A program made the translations under genes and the position numbers. Below are positions 29,145 through 41,934 of a stretch of DNA of 64,000 nucleotides, one piece after another (within the stretch, counting starts at the first letter, position 1; each line of letters starts with the position of its first letter). Origin of the DNA: Opisthocomus hoazin (taxonomy: Eukaryota > Chordata > Aves > Opisthocomiformes > Opisthocomidae); NCBI RefSeq assembly GCF_030867145.1, contig NC_134419.1:6413501-6477500 (forward strand), given 5' to 3'. The notes beneath the pieces are model-generated. The model saw only the letters and a list, made by a program, of their open reading frames with translations. It ran no database searches and had not been told where the DNA came from.

Positions 29145-32100
29145 ATGGCGCGGCGGCGGAGTGGCTTCCTCTGTCTGCCTCTCGCCCTGGTGCTTCTGGC
29201 CAGCGGCAGCGCTCGGGCAGCCGGGCCGCTGCCCGCCGCCTCGTCCGAGGCCTTTGACTCCGTGCTGGGCAACACGGCGTCGTGTCACCGCGCCTGCCAG
29301 CTGACCTACTCCTTGCACACCTACCCCAAGGTACGGGCGGGCCCTGCCTCACAGCTCCCCGCGGCGGGGCGGGCCCCTTCCCGGGCTCGGCCCCGTTCCC
29401 CTTCTCCTTTCCCCGGCAGTCGTGCTGCGGGGCTGGCTTGCAGCGCGGCCCCGGCCTCCCCGGCACGGCCGGGCCCTGGCCTGGCCCCTCTCCCCCCTCA
29501 GGCCCTTTCGCTGCGGGGTGACAGGAGGGGGTTTCCTCGGGCAGGAGCCCTTTTGGCGGCCTGTCCCCGGGCGAGTTCTCTCAGGCAGTGCTGGACGTGT
29601 CCTTCAGTAATCTTAAAGATGAAGGAGGCTCATGCTCGCAGTGCTCAGGTGCAGCCTGCCACTGTTCTTCGACGGCAAGGCTCATCTGGCTTAAATCTTC
29701 ATCCCCTCAAAGCAGGGAATGCAATGGCTTCTCTAAAAATAGATGCTTCGTTTTGAAAATAGATGGTTAGGTTGCAGCTTGCCAAATAAACGCCACTTTA
29801 TAGCTTTGCTAGGGCTGGGTACTTTTGTGGGTTTGGGGCGATATTCTGCTTTTTTTTCTCCTATTCCTGAAGAAGCAGCTCTAATTTGATTCGGGCTGCT
29901 CCATATTTTTGGGCACTAAAACAGTGCCGTGTCAGTGACAGGCTGGAGATCCTGAGTCAGGGTGCCAGTGTGGCACTTGGATGTTGAAGGGTGAAGCGTA
30001 AATTATGATGAGTCAGAACCTTCAACCTGTGTTTTGATTCGCTTGCGTGGAATTTTTTTCATCTTGTGATAAGATCTGACATAGTGTCTAACGGGAATCT
30101 AGTTTCGTGCTCCAGAGTTTGCTCTTGGTTCCCGCTTTGTACAGCTGTGAACTACTGGCTTGAATTTGGAAATTCTAGTGCCAAAAATCTCATCGTTCCT
30201 CATTCTTTCTTGGCAACGTACTTCATTATCAGCTGCAGCTATGGAGCAGGTTGAACTTGTAAGCGGTGGGAGCTCTTACCCCATCTTTGAGATTTCACAG
30301 GAGGGCAGCGGGCAAATGGAAGCAGTGACAATGTTAGTAATAGGGCTTTGTCTGCTTTCATGTGGAGCTTAAATCAGATTTTGTGACTAGTGGATACTGG
30401 CATCCCCACAGAGAGAAGTAACAGGGAGCTGTGTGGAATACGAGTAAACTGTATATACATCTGGAATACAAGTAAACTGCAAATACATCTGTACTTGTGG
30501 CATGTTTTGGTGCCTACATGTGGTGATAGTGAGGAGAAAGAACTAAACCTGAGAAATTACGACTAAACAGTATCCTGATACGTTTCCATACTGTTTTGGA
30601 GCAGTGCTCTTATTTCTGTTACAGGACTCTTTCAAGTTCAGGGAACGCTGATATTTCTGTGATTGTTACTGTACTTTTGAATTTTTTTGTGTATTGTTGG
30701 AGCTGTCAAATAATACATCCGTCTCTTCCTTTACATTTAGTTTTTGTTCTGTTTGTCACAAAACTACCACTTGAATTTGAAGGGAACTGGTTTAGTTGTT
30801 ATTGGAAAACAAGACAAGCTTCAATAAGACTTTCATGGAAGACTGCCATGAAAATCTGTCTGCTAAAGCTAATGCTGCCTAGATATCAAACTACAAATGT
30901 GTTTTCTGTAACAGCATAACTATCTTGCATTTGAAGGGAACTGGTTTAGTTGCCATTGGAAAACAAGACAAGCTTCAGTAAGACTTTCATGGAAGACTGC
31001 AATAGAAATCTGTCTGCTAAAGCTAATGCTGCCTAGATATCAAACTACAAATGTGTTTTCTGTAACAGCATAACTATCTTAGTCATCTTGTCAGTGTTGT
31101 TAGAGTTAAGTTTTAATTTATGTACACAGTTTTCTATTTTTGTGCCTGTAAAGCACGTGAACTTGTGTTTTGAGAGACAAACAATGGCCAATTCAGTTAT
31201 AACAGGTTATACAGCAAGGTGTGGCGTGTTTGGTTTTTGTTAAATCAATTCGGAGTCCGTTTCCCACCTGTACAGCAACTGGCTGCAGTCATTTGAGTGC
31301 TTACCTAGTTAGTGGTTTTGATGGGTCTGATTCGTGATGGGGTGTGATTGTAAGCAGGAGCGCTCACCTGATAGAGGCTGTCTTCAGTTCTGCAATGTGG
31401 GGAGCGCTGTGTGTGGAACATGCTTGTCCATCCCTTTGGTGTTGCAGACAGAAGAAGTGCTAGGTGTAGGTTTTCTGTAATTTTTATACCTGCAATGAGG
31501 AAGCACTTTTCCCCTTCAGTTCAATAAAATAAATAAAAATGTGTGTTTGCAGAACTGATTTGGCAAGTAAGCAGTTAACCAGGGCACTGGTATAGTACCT
31601 CAGAAGATAATCTCTTATTTTGACAATTCTGTTGTAGTTCTGATTAGAGTCTGGTAGGGAACGTTGTAATGTGTCAATAAAATATGTCAAAATTAGTCTG
31701 TTTTTGTCCTCTCTTGTTGAGTTCTACAGTTTAAGTTCTGAGATGGAAGACTGTTCTTTGTAGGGTTAAACATAGGCAAATCTTTTGCAGCAGTATTTCT
31801 TGTTTTTAAACTCAACACTTAAAAAAAATGCAGTGCAATTTTGCTTGTGAGTTGTAGGACTGGAATTACAAAACAGAATTTGCTGTTCCAGGTCTGCCCC
31901 CCCACCGAATGAAGAGCTCTATTTGAAATAAATGAATAGGTATGTTAGTGCTAAAGAGCTGTAGCTTGGTTTTATTTCAGATCATCCAGAGTGTCACGGT
32001 TTCTAGGCCTAGCGGAGGGAAGGAGGATGATGCTCCCGTGGGTGGCTTTTTATAGCACTTCCAAAAAAAGAAATCTATTTGTTTTCTGACGATTTATTCT

Positions 32101-35100
32101 TGAATGGAGGGATGCAAGTCTTCTCTTGTGCCTCCCCAGGAAGAGGAGCTGTACGCGTGCCAGCGAGGCTGCAGACTGTTTTCCATTTGTCAGTTTGTGG
32201 ACGATGGCATTGATTTGAATCGAACCAAACTGGAATGCGACTCTGGTAAGACTTCAGTACTCCTTCAGCATCCTGTAATGTGGGGACTTTACAGAGGGAA
32301 GAGCAGGAACGTCTGAAAGGGTGGTGTTAAATTGGTGGTGTTACTTCAGTTGCTTTCTGGTTTTGTTTAACAATTTCTTGAGGTTTATGTACAGGATATA
32401 AAACAAGCATCTTAAAGAAACGTTGTCTGTTCTCTACGAGTTTCTTCTTACCTGAATCTTAGTGTTCTGTTCTCCTGAATTTCTTAAGTGTCATTGGTCT
32501 CTGTAAATAAATCAGTAATACTTCATTTTACTATAAATAGTTTGTCATAGAAAACACAAAATGGCTGAGGAAAGAAAGTCCAGTCAAATTAACACTTTTC
32601 CTTTAGCAATTCTATGCGACAATCAGTCCCATTTACGATTCCTGACAAACTTGTGTATAAAAGCGAATTGTTCAGGCAGAGTAAGAACACAGATCTTAAT
32701 GTGCTGTCTGCCTTGCTACTTGTAGTCTAGGCTACGCCCTGAGGTTTACGTACAGCTAAACTCTTGGGAATGAGGTACGTGTTTTGTTTGAAATAGGACA
32801 CTGAATGCTGGTGACTAATTCTCTCAGATTATCTGTGGTAGAGCAAAAATTTCACAGCGAAGATGAAATATGTGTACTGTAGGCCAATGAATAGTGGCTT
32901 TGGAATTGTATAGAACTTTCATCCGATAATGCTGAGGCAGCTGATTCACGGTTTTATTCAGAGATGAAGTGGGACATAACCACCCAAAGCAGGAAAGGTA
33001 GGAGCTCCCATCTGCATAAGTCGGCACTCCGCGGAGGCTTTTATCCGCTCAGTAGCTCACAAAACAGGAGGGCTAGTGGCTGGCTCAGAGAGCTGGTGGA
33101 AGGTATGCAAGTAGAAAGCCTGACACGCAAAGATGCTAATGTGATACAAAACTGCATTAAATACTCTAGAAATGGGCTAATGCTCTAGTCTGTCATACAC
33201 TCTGTATAGCTGTGATACAGCATGTCAGTCTACTTGTCAAACCACGCATGAGAGAGTGCCATGTAAAAGGGTAATGTGGCAATAGACCACATGTAGAGGT
33301 AATTGAACAGTTGCTTACTTTCTGGTTTAGCTCTCCTTTCTGAGGCTGTTGTCTTTTGCTGGCTTATGTTCTATAAGCTGTTACACTGGTTGGTGCCCTG
33401 ACTAAGTATTCTGTGCTTGGCAAGGTACATCTTGGCTGATCTGCTCAGTTCTGGCTGCTGATGCTTCTTTATGCCTGCAAACACTAGTGTGGTGGCAGTT
33501 TTACTGTGGAATTGCTGTTCAGGTGCTATGAGCTGAATACTCAAATGTTTAGCTGCTGATGCCATGCTTCCTGCCAGCTTCTTAGCCTTTATGGTGGTTG
33601 ATTTGTTCCTGTGGAAAACTGGGAGAGCTACTGTCGTCTGTTTTGCTGCTTGGTTTGATTCTTTAGTTCGGGTAGTACTGCAGCATTGTCCACCTACGCT
33701 TTAGAGTTTTGGGGAGGAGCTATGCCCATGTATTGCCTGCCTGATTTCTCCGTGAGCAGGATAATCTAAATTACTCTCTCTGAATAATTTAGATTTCTTG
33801 GTCTTTATGATCTCTAGTGAACCATTAATAGAAGCTATTTGTAAAACAAAGAGTTATTCCATAATACTTTCAATGCAGTTTCTGTACTCCACACACTAGC
33901 AGGAAAATGGTCCTTTGGTTTTGCTGTGATACCATGACTTCTGTTGTTACCTCGTAGGGATTTAATGGACTGATGGTCCCTCTGTTCTTTTTAGGATTCC
34001 ACCTCTATTCTCTGAGGTAAAAATTCATGGTTTACACGGTATGTAGAAGAAACACTGAAGTCCTAGTGGGAGGGTCAGTGAAAACTTGTGTCCCTGAGTC
34101 TGACCAGGGTAACATTTCTGATCAGTTGATCTGATTGCATTCAGATTTCAGCTACCTCATCTGTCCAAGCTCTGATTCCTTAACGTTCATTAGACCTCAG
34201 AGCAAATGCTCCCTTGAAGCGACTGCCATATCTTTCCCTGCAAATGGGATTGTCAGTCCTTTAACTGCTGCTTTGTTTCTGATCCAACTTATACTGAAAA
34301 TGTTTTCTTAACTAAAATGCAGAGTTTATCTTCTCATTTGGGGAACTTCTTCCTTGCAGCCTGTACTGAAGCATACTCCCAATCTGATGAACAATATGCT
34401 TGCCATCTTGGATGCCAGAACCAATTGCCATTTGCTGAGTTAAGGCAAGAGCAAGTAAGTAGATGACATGTTTTTCAAATACCACCTACTTGTTTTCTGT
34501 TCAGTGTGTCTTCTCTTTTTTAAATTTCTTCAAATGGAAGATAAATCTTCCTAAGGGCTGAAATCTAGGCATGGGGCGAGGGGTGAGCCAGACATGACTT
34601 CTGTCCTTTTCATAGAAAAACAAATGGAAAAGCAGTTAATGTTGTGCTTGCAGTTAATGTCCCTGATGCCAAGAATTCATCTCCTCTTTCCTCTGACACT
34701 GGTGAGGTCATTCTGGAGTGACATGATGGATTCAGCTCAGAGCTTCATAACATCCTCATGGACTTTCTACCTTCAAGCAGATGATGGCAAAATTGTCATA
34801 TTCCAGGTGCTTGCCTTTTTCGTTGAGATTAAGGTGTTCTGGCTGCTAAATGTTTAACTGTGCTCCTTCCAGTCACAGAAAAGACTGTGGAGCACTGTCA
34901 GAAGTGGATTTTTCATAGTATTTCACTATCTTTAGGGCCAGTGCAGGGGAAAAAGAAAAAATAAAATCAAACTTCTGTGAATGGTGCATGTCTTACGGTT
35001 AACTTCTGTATCAGGTCTGAAAATCTAAATGATAAAGATCCGTGGAAGCCTGCTAGCAGGATCTCCTAACTCCTTGTTTTGTTTTAGTCAAAGCCAGAAG

Positions 35101-37329
35101 TACAGTATGTTCCACAGCTTGATCAGGAAAATGGAGATACAAGAGGATCCTTGTCGCTGAGTAAGACAGCCTGTAAGTTGTGCTTTGTGCTTCGGAAGAG
35201 CAAATGCAAATGTTCCCTGTTATGCAAGAAAAAAAAAAAAAAAGTTGCAGGTGGTACATAAAAGCAAACTTTTAGAAAGCTGAAATAAAATTGTTTGCCG
35301 TGTAGGCAGTGCTGTGTATGCTAAGCACAGTCTGTGGTAGAAACCCAGCTCTGCTGGAAATAGAAACATGCAGGCTAGGGCTGTTTTGAAATCTTCCATT
35401 TGTGCTCTCTGTATAAACAAACCGTATGGCATTTGGGTCTTCTCTTCTGCTGCTTTCCTGACCACTCTTTCTGCGGTTGTATTTCAGCGGACCTACGTCC
35501 AGGAAGTTCACAGACGTACCGAGGACTTTTTGAAGAGCGAGAAAATGACAGCTTTTTCAAGTGTCTTTCCATGTATGTGTATTCCAGAATGCCTGTACCT
35601 AGTGAGCAGGGTGATGGCCTTTTGTGTTTGTATAGGGACACGGTTGCAAGACCTCAAAGTGCTGCAAGTCTGTTAGGTTCAGGATGCGTAGCAGTTAAAA
35701 TTGTGTGTCTGACTGTTATTGCTGCTTTTCTGTGCTGGCCCCATGTTATTTGCAGGCTATTCTGCCAGCTTTGATTCTCCTTTCCATTTCAGTCAGACAT
35801 CATATTGGTAATTTCCTACCCTGTTTTTCCAGTGTGTTCTGTGAACTGTTTAATCAGTCCTGTGTTTTGCCTGTTCTTTAGCTCTGGATGTGTTTCAGGG
35901 CAAAGCACTTGTTTTATATTTTGTTTTGGGATTGTCTCATATGAAAGACACTGTTGTATCTCATTCCCAGGCTGAAAACACTCTTTCCCTTACTCTGATT
36001 ACTTTTCCTCCTTAAAAGATTACACATGAAGGATCAGTGAATTGCACTCCGAATGTCGACAGAAAAATCTGGTTTTAAGACTGTAAATGGGAGGATGCTT
36101 AGGGCCCAATAAACAGAACCCAGCAAGTCTTTTGTGTCTTTCAGATCAGATACTAAATAGATATTAGAGTACCCAGGAGTCTGAAGTGGCCCGTGTAGCT
36201 GGAAGAGCTAGAGGCTAATGAATCAGCAGGAAATGCAGTCAAAACTGAGCCAAACTTTTTAGAGGATGCATTGTCTTGCGTTCAGTGTATGAAATCTAGT
36301 AACATTCTTTTCATTTCAGAAATTCCAGTTGGATTTTAACCACTACGCTTGTCCTGTCAGTGTTGGTGCTGCTCTGGATTTGTTGCGCAACTGTAGCTAC
36401 AGCTGTAGAGCAATATGTTCCATCTGAGGTAACGCTATTTTATAACTTGGAATATTTTGAGTTTATTCATTATGTTGCTTCTGTGTTACAGCTGTGTAGA
36501 GACCAAGAAACGTTTGGGGGAGGTTCAGCTAGAAAGAGCTTTTTTATTTTGCAAACGTGGTTAGCAAACCAATTTAGTTGTTGCAGTGATGATTTTATAG
36601 CTGAGCAATTCTTGCTTATTCCTGTGGGTGATAGGTGCTCTCAGCCTTACTCGGGCAGCCCAGATATGAGGCCTTTTGGTTTGTAGCACTTTCCTCTTGA
36701 CAACCTTCAGCTTACTCTTAACAAATGGAGGCTGCTTCTAATTCCTCTGGGAGTAAAGCTATACTGAGAGCTGGATGGTGTAGGTGGAACCCGGTGTGGG
36801 TGTAATCCAGGAGGACCAGTAGCGAGAACAGGAGTGACCACGTATTCCCGGTGAGCACAGAGGGTCTGAGCGGAGAGGGCTGGCTGAGCTAGCATCCCCA
36901 GCAACTCCTGAAATAAGCAGTCTCACAGTCTTTGCGAACGGAGGGAGCTGTTACACGAGCACTGTATCTGCTGTTGTTCTGGCAGATTTAATCCGTTTCT
37001 TTTGGGCTCAGATCTAGTTCCAGCCATGAATTTCAGATGTTACGGAAGGCCTGGGTTAACTTGTGTTAAAGGGCTGCAGCAGTCAGAACCGCGGATGTAG
37101 CTGCGTAATGACATGCATTGCATTCACAGTATGGAGAGTCTTTGTCTGAAAGTAAATTGTTTAAATATTTCAGAAGCTGAGCATCTATGGAGATTTGGAA
37201 TACATGAATGAACAAAAACTGAACAGATACCCATCCTCTGCACTTGTTGTGGTTAGATGCAAGACTGAGGAGCATGAAGAAGCAGGACCTCTTCCTACAA
37301 AAGTCAATCTGGCTCAATCAGCAATTTAA
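29145..37329 (+). CDS. TMEM59: Transmembrane protein 59
   Basis: Eight coding exons, 29145-29330, 32140-32245, 34360-34454, 34654-34806, 35088-35172, 35488-35572, 36320-36428 and 37174-37329, give 324 residues (human 323). The protein starts with a signal peptide (FLCLPLALVLLASGSARA), followed by a cysteine-rich lumenal domain (SCHRACQLTYSLHTYPKEE, CQRGCRLFSICQFVDDG, YACHLGCQNQLPFAELRQ) with an NRT glycosylation site. Next come LFPLTLVRSFWSDMMDSAQS, a weakly conserved linker, the membrane helix ILTTTLVLSVLVLLWICC, and a cytoplasmic tail. The tail holds YVPSEKLSIYGDL, which fits the reported ATG16L1-binding pattern [YW]-x3-[ED]-x4-[YWF]-x2-L. TMEM59 is a Golgi/endolysosomal protein that affects APP glycosylation and can trigger LC3 lipidation (family knowledge). 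It shares a promoter with TCEANC2. Confidence 0.96.
30771..31079 (+). repeat. 154-bp tandem duplication in TMEM59 intron 1
   Basis: Copy one (30771-30924) and copy two (30925-31079) stand directly head to tail and share long identical runs, such as AAGCTAATGCTGCCTAGATA and CAAATGTGTTTTCTGTAACA. They differ at only a handful of positions, so the duplication is recent. The unit is single-copy elsewhere in the window and does not look like CR1. Confidence 0.95.
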
Positions 37330-37436
37330 ATAAGTCTCCATTGGATCCAATAGACTAATTCTAACAGAGCTAGGAACTCCTGATTGTTTGTGGTGGTTCT
37401 TCAGACAAGAAGCTTAGCAGCCAGTCTTTAAATGCA

Positions 37437-37442
37437 AATAAA
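37437..37442 (+). terminator. Candidate proximal polyadenylation signal of TMEM59
   Basis: AATAAA lies 108 bases after the stop codon. A second AATAAA at 38119-38124 could give a longer 3' UTR of about 800 bases. Which is used cannot be told from sequence. Confidence 0.6.
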
Positions 37443-40400
37443 GTTACAGAATCAACAAATGTCATGGGATTTTGTTTTCAACTAGTAGTGAACATTCAGA
37501 CATCTTGAATTTATGTTTTTTCCAGGCATAATCACTTCTCACTGGTGTTTGCTATGTGTCCTTTTGCTTACAGAAGCGGTAAGCAGGCTTTCCATTCTTC
37601 TGCCTTGACACTTTCAAACTTATCTGGGTGTTCTAGGATGTAATGTGTACATTCAGAGTTAGCTTTGTAAAGGTATAAGAAATTTTAAGTAGGCAAGAGA
37701 TGCCTTTTTAGTGTTGCACTTTCTGTTGTAGTTAAGAGAAAATATTATAAAATTATCTGCTGAATTTTTGTACTTGTTAATGTCCATGCACAAAGAACCC
37801 GTGTCTCCAAAAACAGAAATATATTTTTTCTACAGTGTGGCGGTATCCGAGGTGGAAAGCGTCTGTGAGGTGCTGTAGGCTATAACTCCGTTTGTGAAAG
37901 ATGGAAACTTTGTGACAACTTAGGGACCTACCCCTTCACACACATGACATAACATGGTCAATTATTTTGTCAGACTTTAGCCTTTGAGTCTTAAATTGCT
38001 TGTAAAGTTAGCGCCTGTGTTTTCGGAAGAAATTCTACTTTCTGTTCTTGATTGACTGTTCTAGTCTTGTAACTTCATTTACAGAAACAAGTTGATTCCT
38101 GGGAGATGAGAACAGACAAATAAAATTGACTGTACAGAAAATGTTGACTACACAACTTTTTGCTATGCTGTTATCGACGATGATACTCGGTATGAATGCC
38201 TGCCTGTGGCATTCCCTCATGGGCAGCGTGGCCTGGTCTTGCTGCACGACTCGCTAACACAACCACAACAAACAGCATCTCGCAGATTTCCAGTTTTTTC
38301 TTGCGGTGCTCTCTGAGGAGATTGCTGTGTGCTATATCCCATAGCACTGACAGGTTGGGGATGTGTGTGGTTTATTTTAAGGTCTCTGTGAGGGTTTGAA
38401 AGCTGAATAGGATTTATGATCTCCAACTCATCATCGCATTCTGTTGATTATGCAGAACTCCACTGAAAGTTTAAAAAAAAAAAAACGAAACAAAACCCAA
38501 CAGCTCTTCAGGTTTTGAATTCTAGTGAGAACTGAAGAGGTTCGGGAGGGTACAGCAGTGTTCCCTCGCTGTTCAGACTGGTTCAGTAGCCGTTCCTGAT
38601 TTGGCTGTAACGCTGAAGGTTGTGTAACTGCAGATGACAGAGCCTTTCAGGGGCAATTAAGCAGGAATGTGCATTAAGTGGTCTGTGCAGTGCTGCTGCA
38701 AACCCTGGCCTAGAAGCCCTCGAGCGGGTTTCCTGTCAATGAGGTTTAAGAGCATTAGGAGATGTTTGTTTTAAGGAGGCTGCTATGAACGTGCAGAAAT
38801 TGTAGTTTGAAATCTTAAATTAGGGGTACCTCTTCATGCGAAGTTGTTCTTCAGTGGGACAATATCGTAGCCCAGAAATCTGGGTGCCAGCAGCCGCTGG
38901 TGAGTGCCATTGTGTGTAGGTGGCATCACTGCAAAGGCCTCCAGCGTGGCTGTTGGGAAACTTGGCGGTCTGATGTTTTCGAGATGTTTCTGGTCACATG
39001 GTGCAAACCTCCGCATGCAGCCCCGGTGCCCTGCCGCGTGCCAGCGTTCCACTTCGAGCAGTATCAGACGCGATTTGTGCAACGGGTGTTTGAATTTGTT
39101 TGTAAATATGGGCTTTACATTGGTGATTGCTGCCTGTCTTCTCAGCACTGTGTCTCGTCTGGGGTTGCTGTTCCAGAAGAGACTTTAGCAATCCCAGTTT
39201 TTCTAACTGGATTACTGACATGGACATGTTTTCAATTCTGTTAAAATGGTTTCCATGGCCATTATATATAGTTGCAGAGGCAGTGTTCCAACTGCATGAA
39301 ACTGTGGCTATTTGCCACGTACAGCACAACCGCTGTTATGTTGATGACTTGGTTTCACAGAACTTACTCTTCCAAAACGTTTGACTTCACTGCTTGCGTT
39401 CCTGGGTTTGAGTGAATCCAACAGCTTCAGCTTGCGTTGGGCGCTGTATCTGCCTGCGGCGAAGGGAGAGGACCCGGCACAGGCCTTGTGCGTTTGGTCT
39501 CCTGTGGGCTGCTGAGTGGCATTTCAGCTGAGCGGAGTCAGGGATTCCCTAATGCGCTGCTGGGTTGCGGGAACCTCGGTGGCAACCTGGCGCCTGGCAC
39601 TGCGGCTTCCAGGGCAAGCCAGGGGCTGAAGAATTTGTGGTGGGCTCATAAGCTCTTCTCAAAGTACCTTCCCGCAGTAAAATCAGGTGCTAGCTAGGCT
39701 CCAGTAATTGAACTGTTTCTCGAGATTTCTAATCTAAATGGACTAGTTTAAGTTGTCTTCGCGTTTAACTTTGCAAAGTGGCTTGTCCTACTCATGTTTT
39801 GTTAAATGTTTGACTGTCGTTGTCAGAGGCTGCAGTTGGGTTTGATCTCTGCCCAAAACCACTGCTTAAATGAAGGGCCTTGAATTACTGAAATTGCAGG
39901 AGGAAAGCATTTTGTATTCTGTGCAGGCACGTGTTCAGCTGAACTTGCGTCGGATCTTTGGAGGGAATCATCTTGACACAAAGAAGGCAACCCTCTCAAG
40001 CGTGCGTGATTCATTGCTGGCAGCAATAGCCATGGTACGTTTGGGGGGACCTGGGGGTTTTTTAGGTGCTAGAATTAACAAGAAGGCTCCTGTCATACCG
40101 GCTATCTTCATCTGTGTTCCCTCTTCAGCTCCTCTGATCTTTGGCAAAGATTTTTATTTTTTTTTTTACTTCCGAAGGGCTTGCCTGTGTTCGTTACCTC
40201 ATCCTGATGAACTCGTTTTTCTGAACTATAAGGAGTATTTGATATGGGGTAACAGCTCTCAAATCCAACTGCCTGGTTGGTTACAGCTGAGCTTGGTATC
40301 TTGGTGTGGGAAGTAGATGGTGATGGATGTCAGGTCTTAGGGGGCATTGGCCTCTCAGAGTGGGTTTACTCTGTATTTTAAACCCCTCCATCGCAGATTG

Positions 40401-41934
40401 TTTTGTGGGCTCTGCACAGCTACCCTCCCTGACCTGGCTCTGACGTGGGACTCTTGGCAAACTCACAATCACCTCATAAGCTTTCTGAAGGCACACAACA
40501 GTCCTGCTGTTTCAAGTCTGCTTAGAAACTAGAAGTTCCTCTGGAAAGGTAAACAGATCCAGAGGTGAAGACACGCAGGTTTTAACCCTTCGTCTGTCGT
40601 TCTTCCATGCTGCAGCAGCTGCCCAGACTTGCAGGCTGCTTGGTGGTCTCACTCAAAATCCCCCTCGGAACAAGAGAGCTCTCTCGCAGCCAGCTGAACA
40701 GTGGTGTGTTCCTGTGAGGAGCTGCTGCTTTGGACAACTTGATGGTGCCACGCTGAAGGAGGAGCTCCTGAGAGACTGGTGAGTTCTGGCTGGCCTGCGA
40801 GTGCAGGGCTGGCAGACGCCCTGGTCAGGAAGCGTCTGTTCACTCCATGTCCTCGAGCATGAGTTGTGTGGGGATGGAGAAGGAGGTAGCCGTGATTGTT
40901 CCTCCATGTTGGGCATTATTTGGTGTTTTGAATCAACTCGAGGCAACTGTCTCGGACCCAGCTTTAGGCAGTATAGCTGCCAGCTTCTCCTCTGAAGCCC
41001 TGGTGAGCTAGCTTTGCTGGTGCTTGGGGAGGAGTTGTGATCTGTGAGGTGGCAGCAACTTGGAGGCACTCGAGTCCTATGGATTGTCCTGCAAGCAAGA
41101 AGAACGCGGGCTCCTCGAGCACTTCAGGCCAGTGTTTTTTCTCGCCACAACCCCCCATAGCAAAGCTGCCTGCTCGTGGCATTTTATCCTTGGAGGTGCA
41201 GAACTCCACATTGCGTGTGCGCAGACCTGCAGCCAGTTTAGAAGGCCACAGTCTGTTCATAAGTTGGTGTTAGCTGCAGGCTGAGCTGCTAAGGCTTACT
41301 GCAGGCCTGGACATTCGAGTCCGCAAGTGAAGGAGAGGACCGTGAAGGATTTGCTGTGCCCATGCTCATTGCCCAAGCAGGGGAGCTGTTCCTGATGGGG
41401 TGTCCTGCACAGCTCCGCTGAGATCTGGTCGTCTTGCAGGAGTCGGGGCTGCTGCAAGGCCAGCGTGTCGGCTCTTGAGAAGGAAGTGGGGAGAGAGGAG
41501 ACTTGTGTGAGGATGATGAGACTCTTCCCTCGAGTTTTCATCGTGGAGGGGGGTTCTTCCTGACTGACACCAGGGTAAATGCAGTTGGCACCAGCCGGAG
41601 GTGAGCATTCCTCTTCCGAACCACGGTCAGGAGTGGCGATGGGGTTCTCGGCGTCTGAAATCTCCACGTCCTTTCCGATTTGCCTAATGCCCTGTTGTGA
41701 AACCAAGATGGAGCCAGGAGGAACGAGAAGCAAACCAGAAATCCTGCTTCCGACCAGAGCACGGGCTCAGCGCTGCCTTCCCTGTCCCCTCCTGCTTGCA
41801 CGCCCGGGCAGCAGCGCGCTCCTTGCTTTCCTCGCTCCGTTGGGTTTTGTATCCTGGTAACATCGCTCGAGTTAAGGCGCAGAAAACTCCCCGCGGTGCT
41901 CTGAGCTGCTGTGAGGGCTGTGGCTCTGGGAAGC
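37443..41934. other. TMEM59-LDLRAD1 interval without recognised genes
   Basis: The first part is probably distal TMEM59 3' UTR. The rest is mixed-composition sequence with only short frames that lack paired splice sites or known motifs. An A-run lies near 38470. The 5' UTR and promoter of LDLRAD1 must lie in the last part, upstream of 41935, but no core motif is obvious. Confidence 0.5.
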
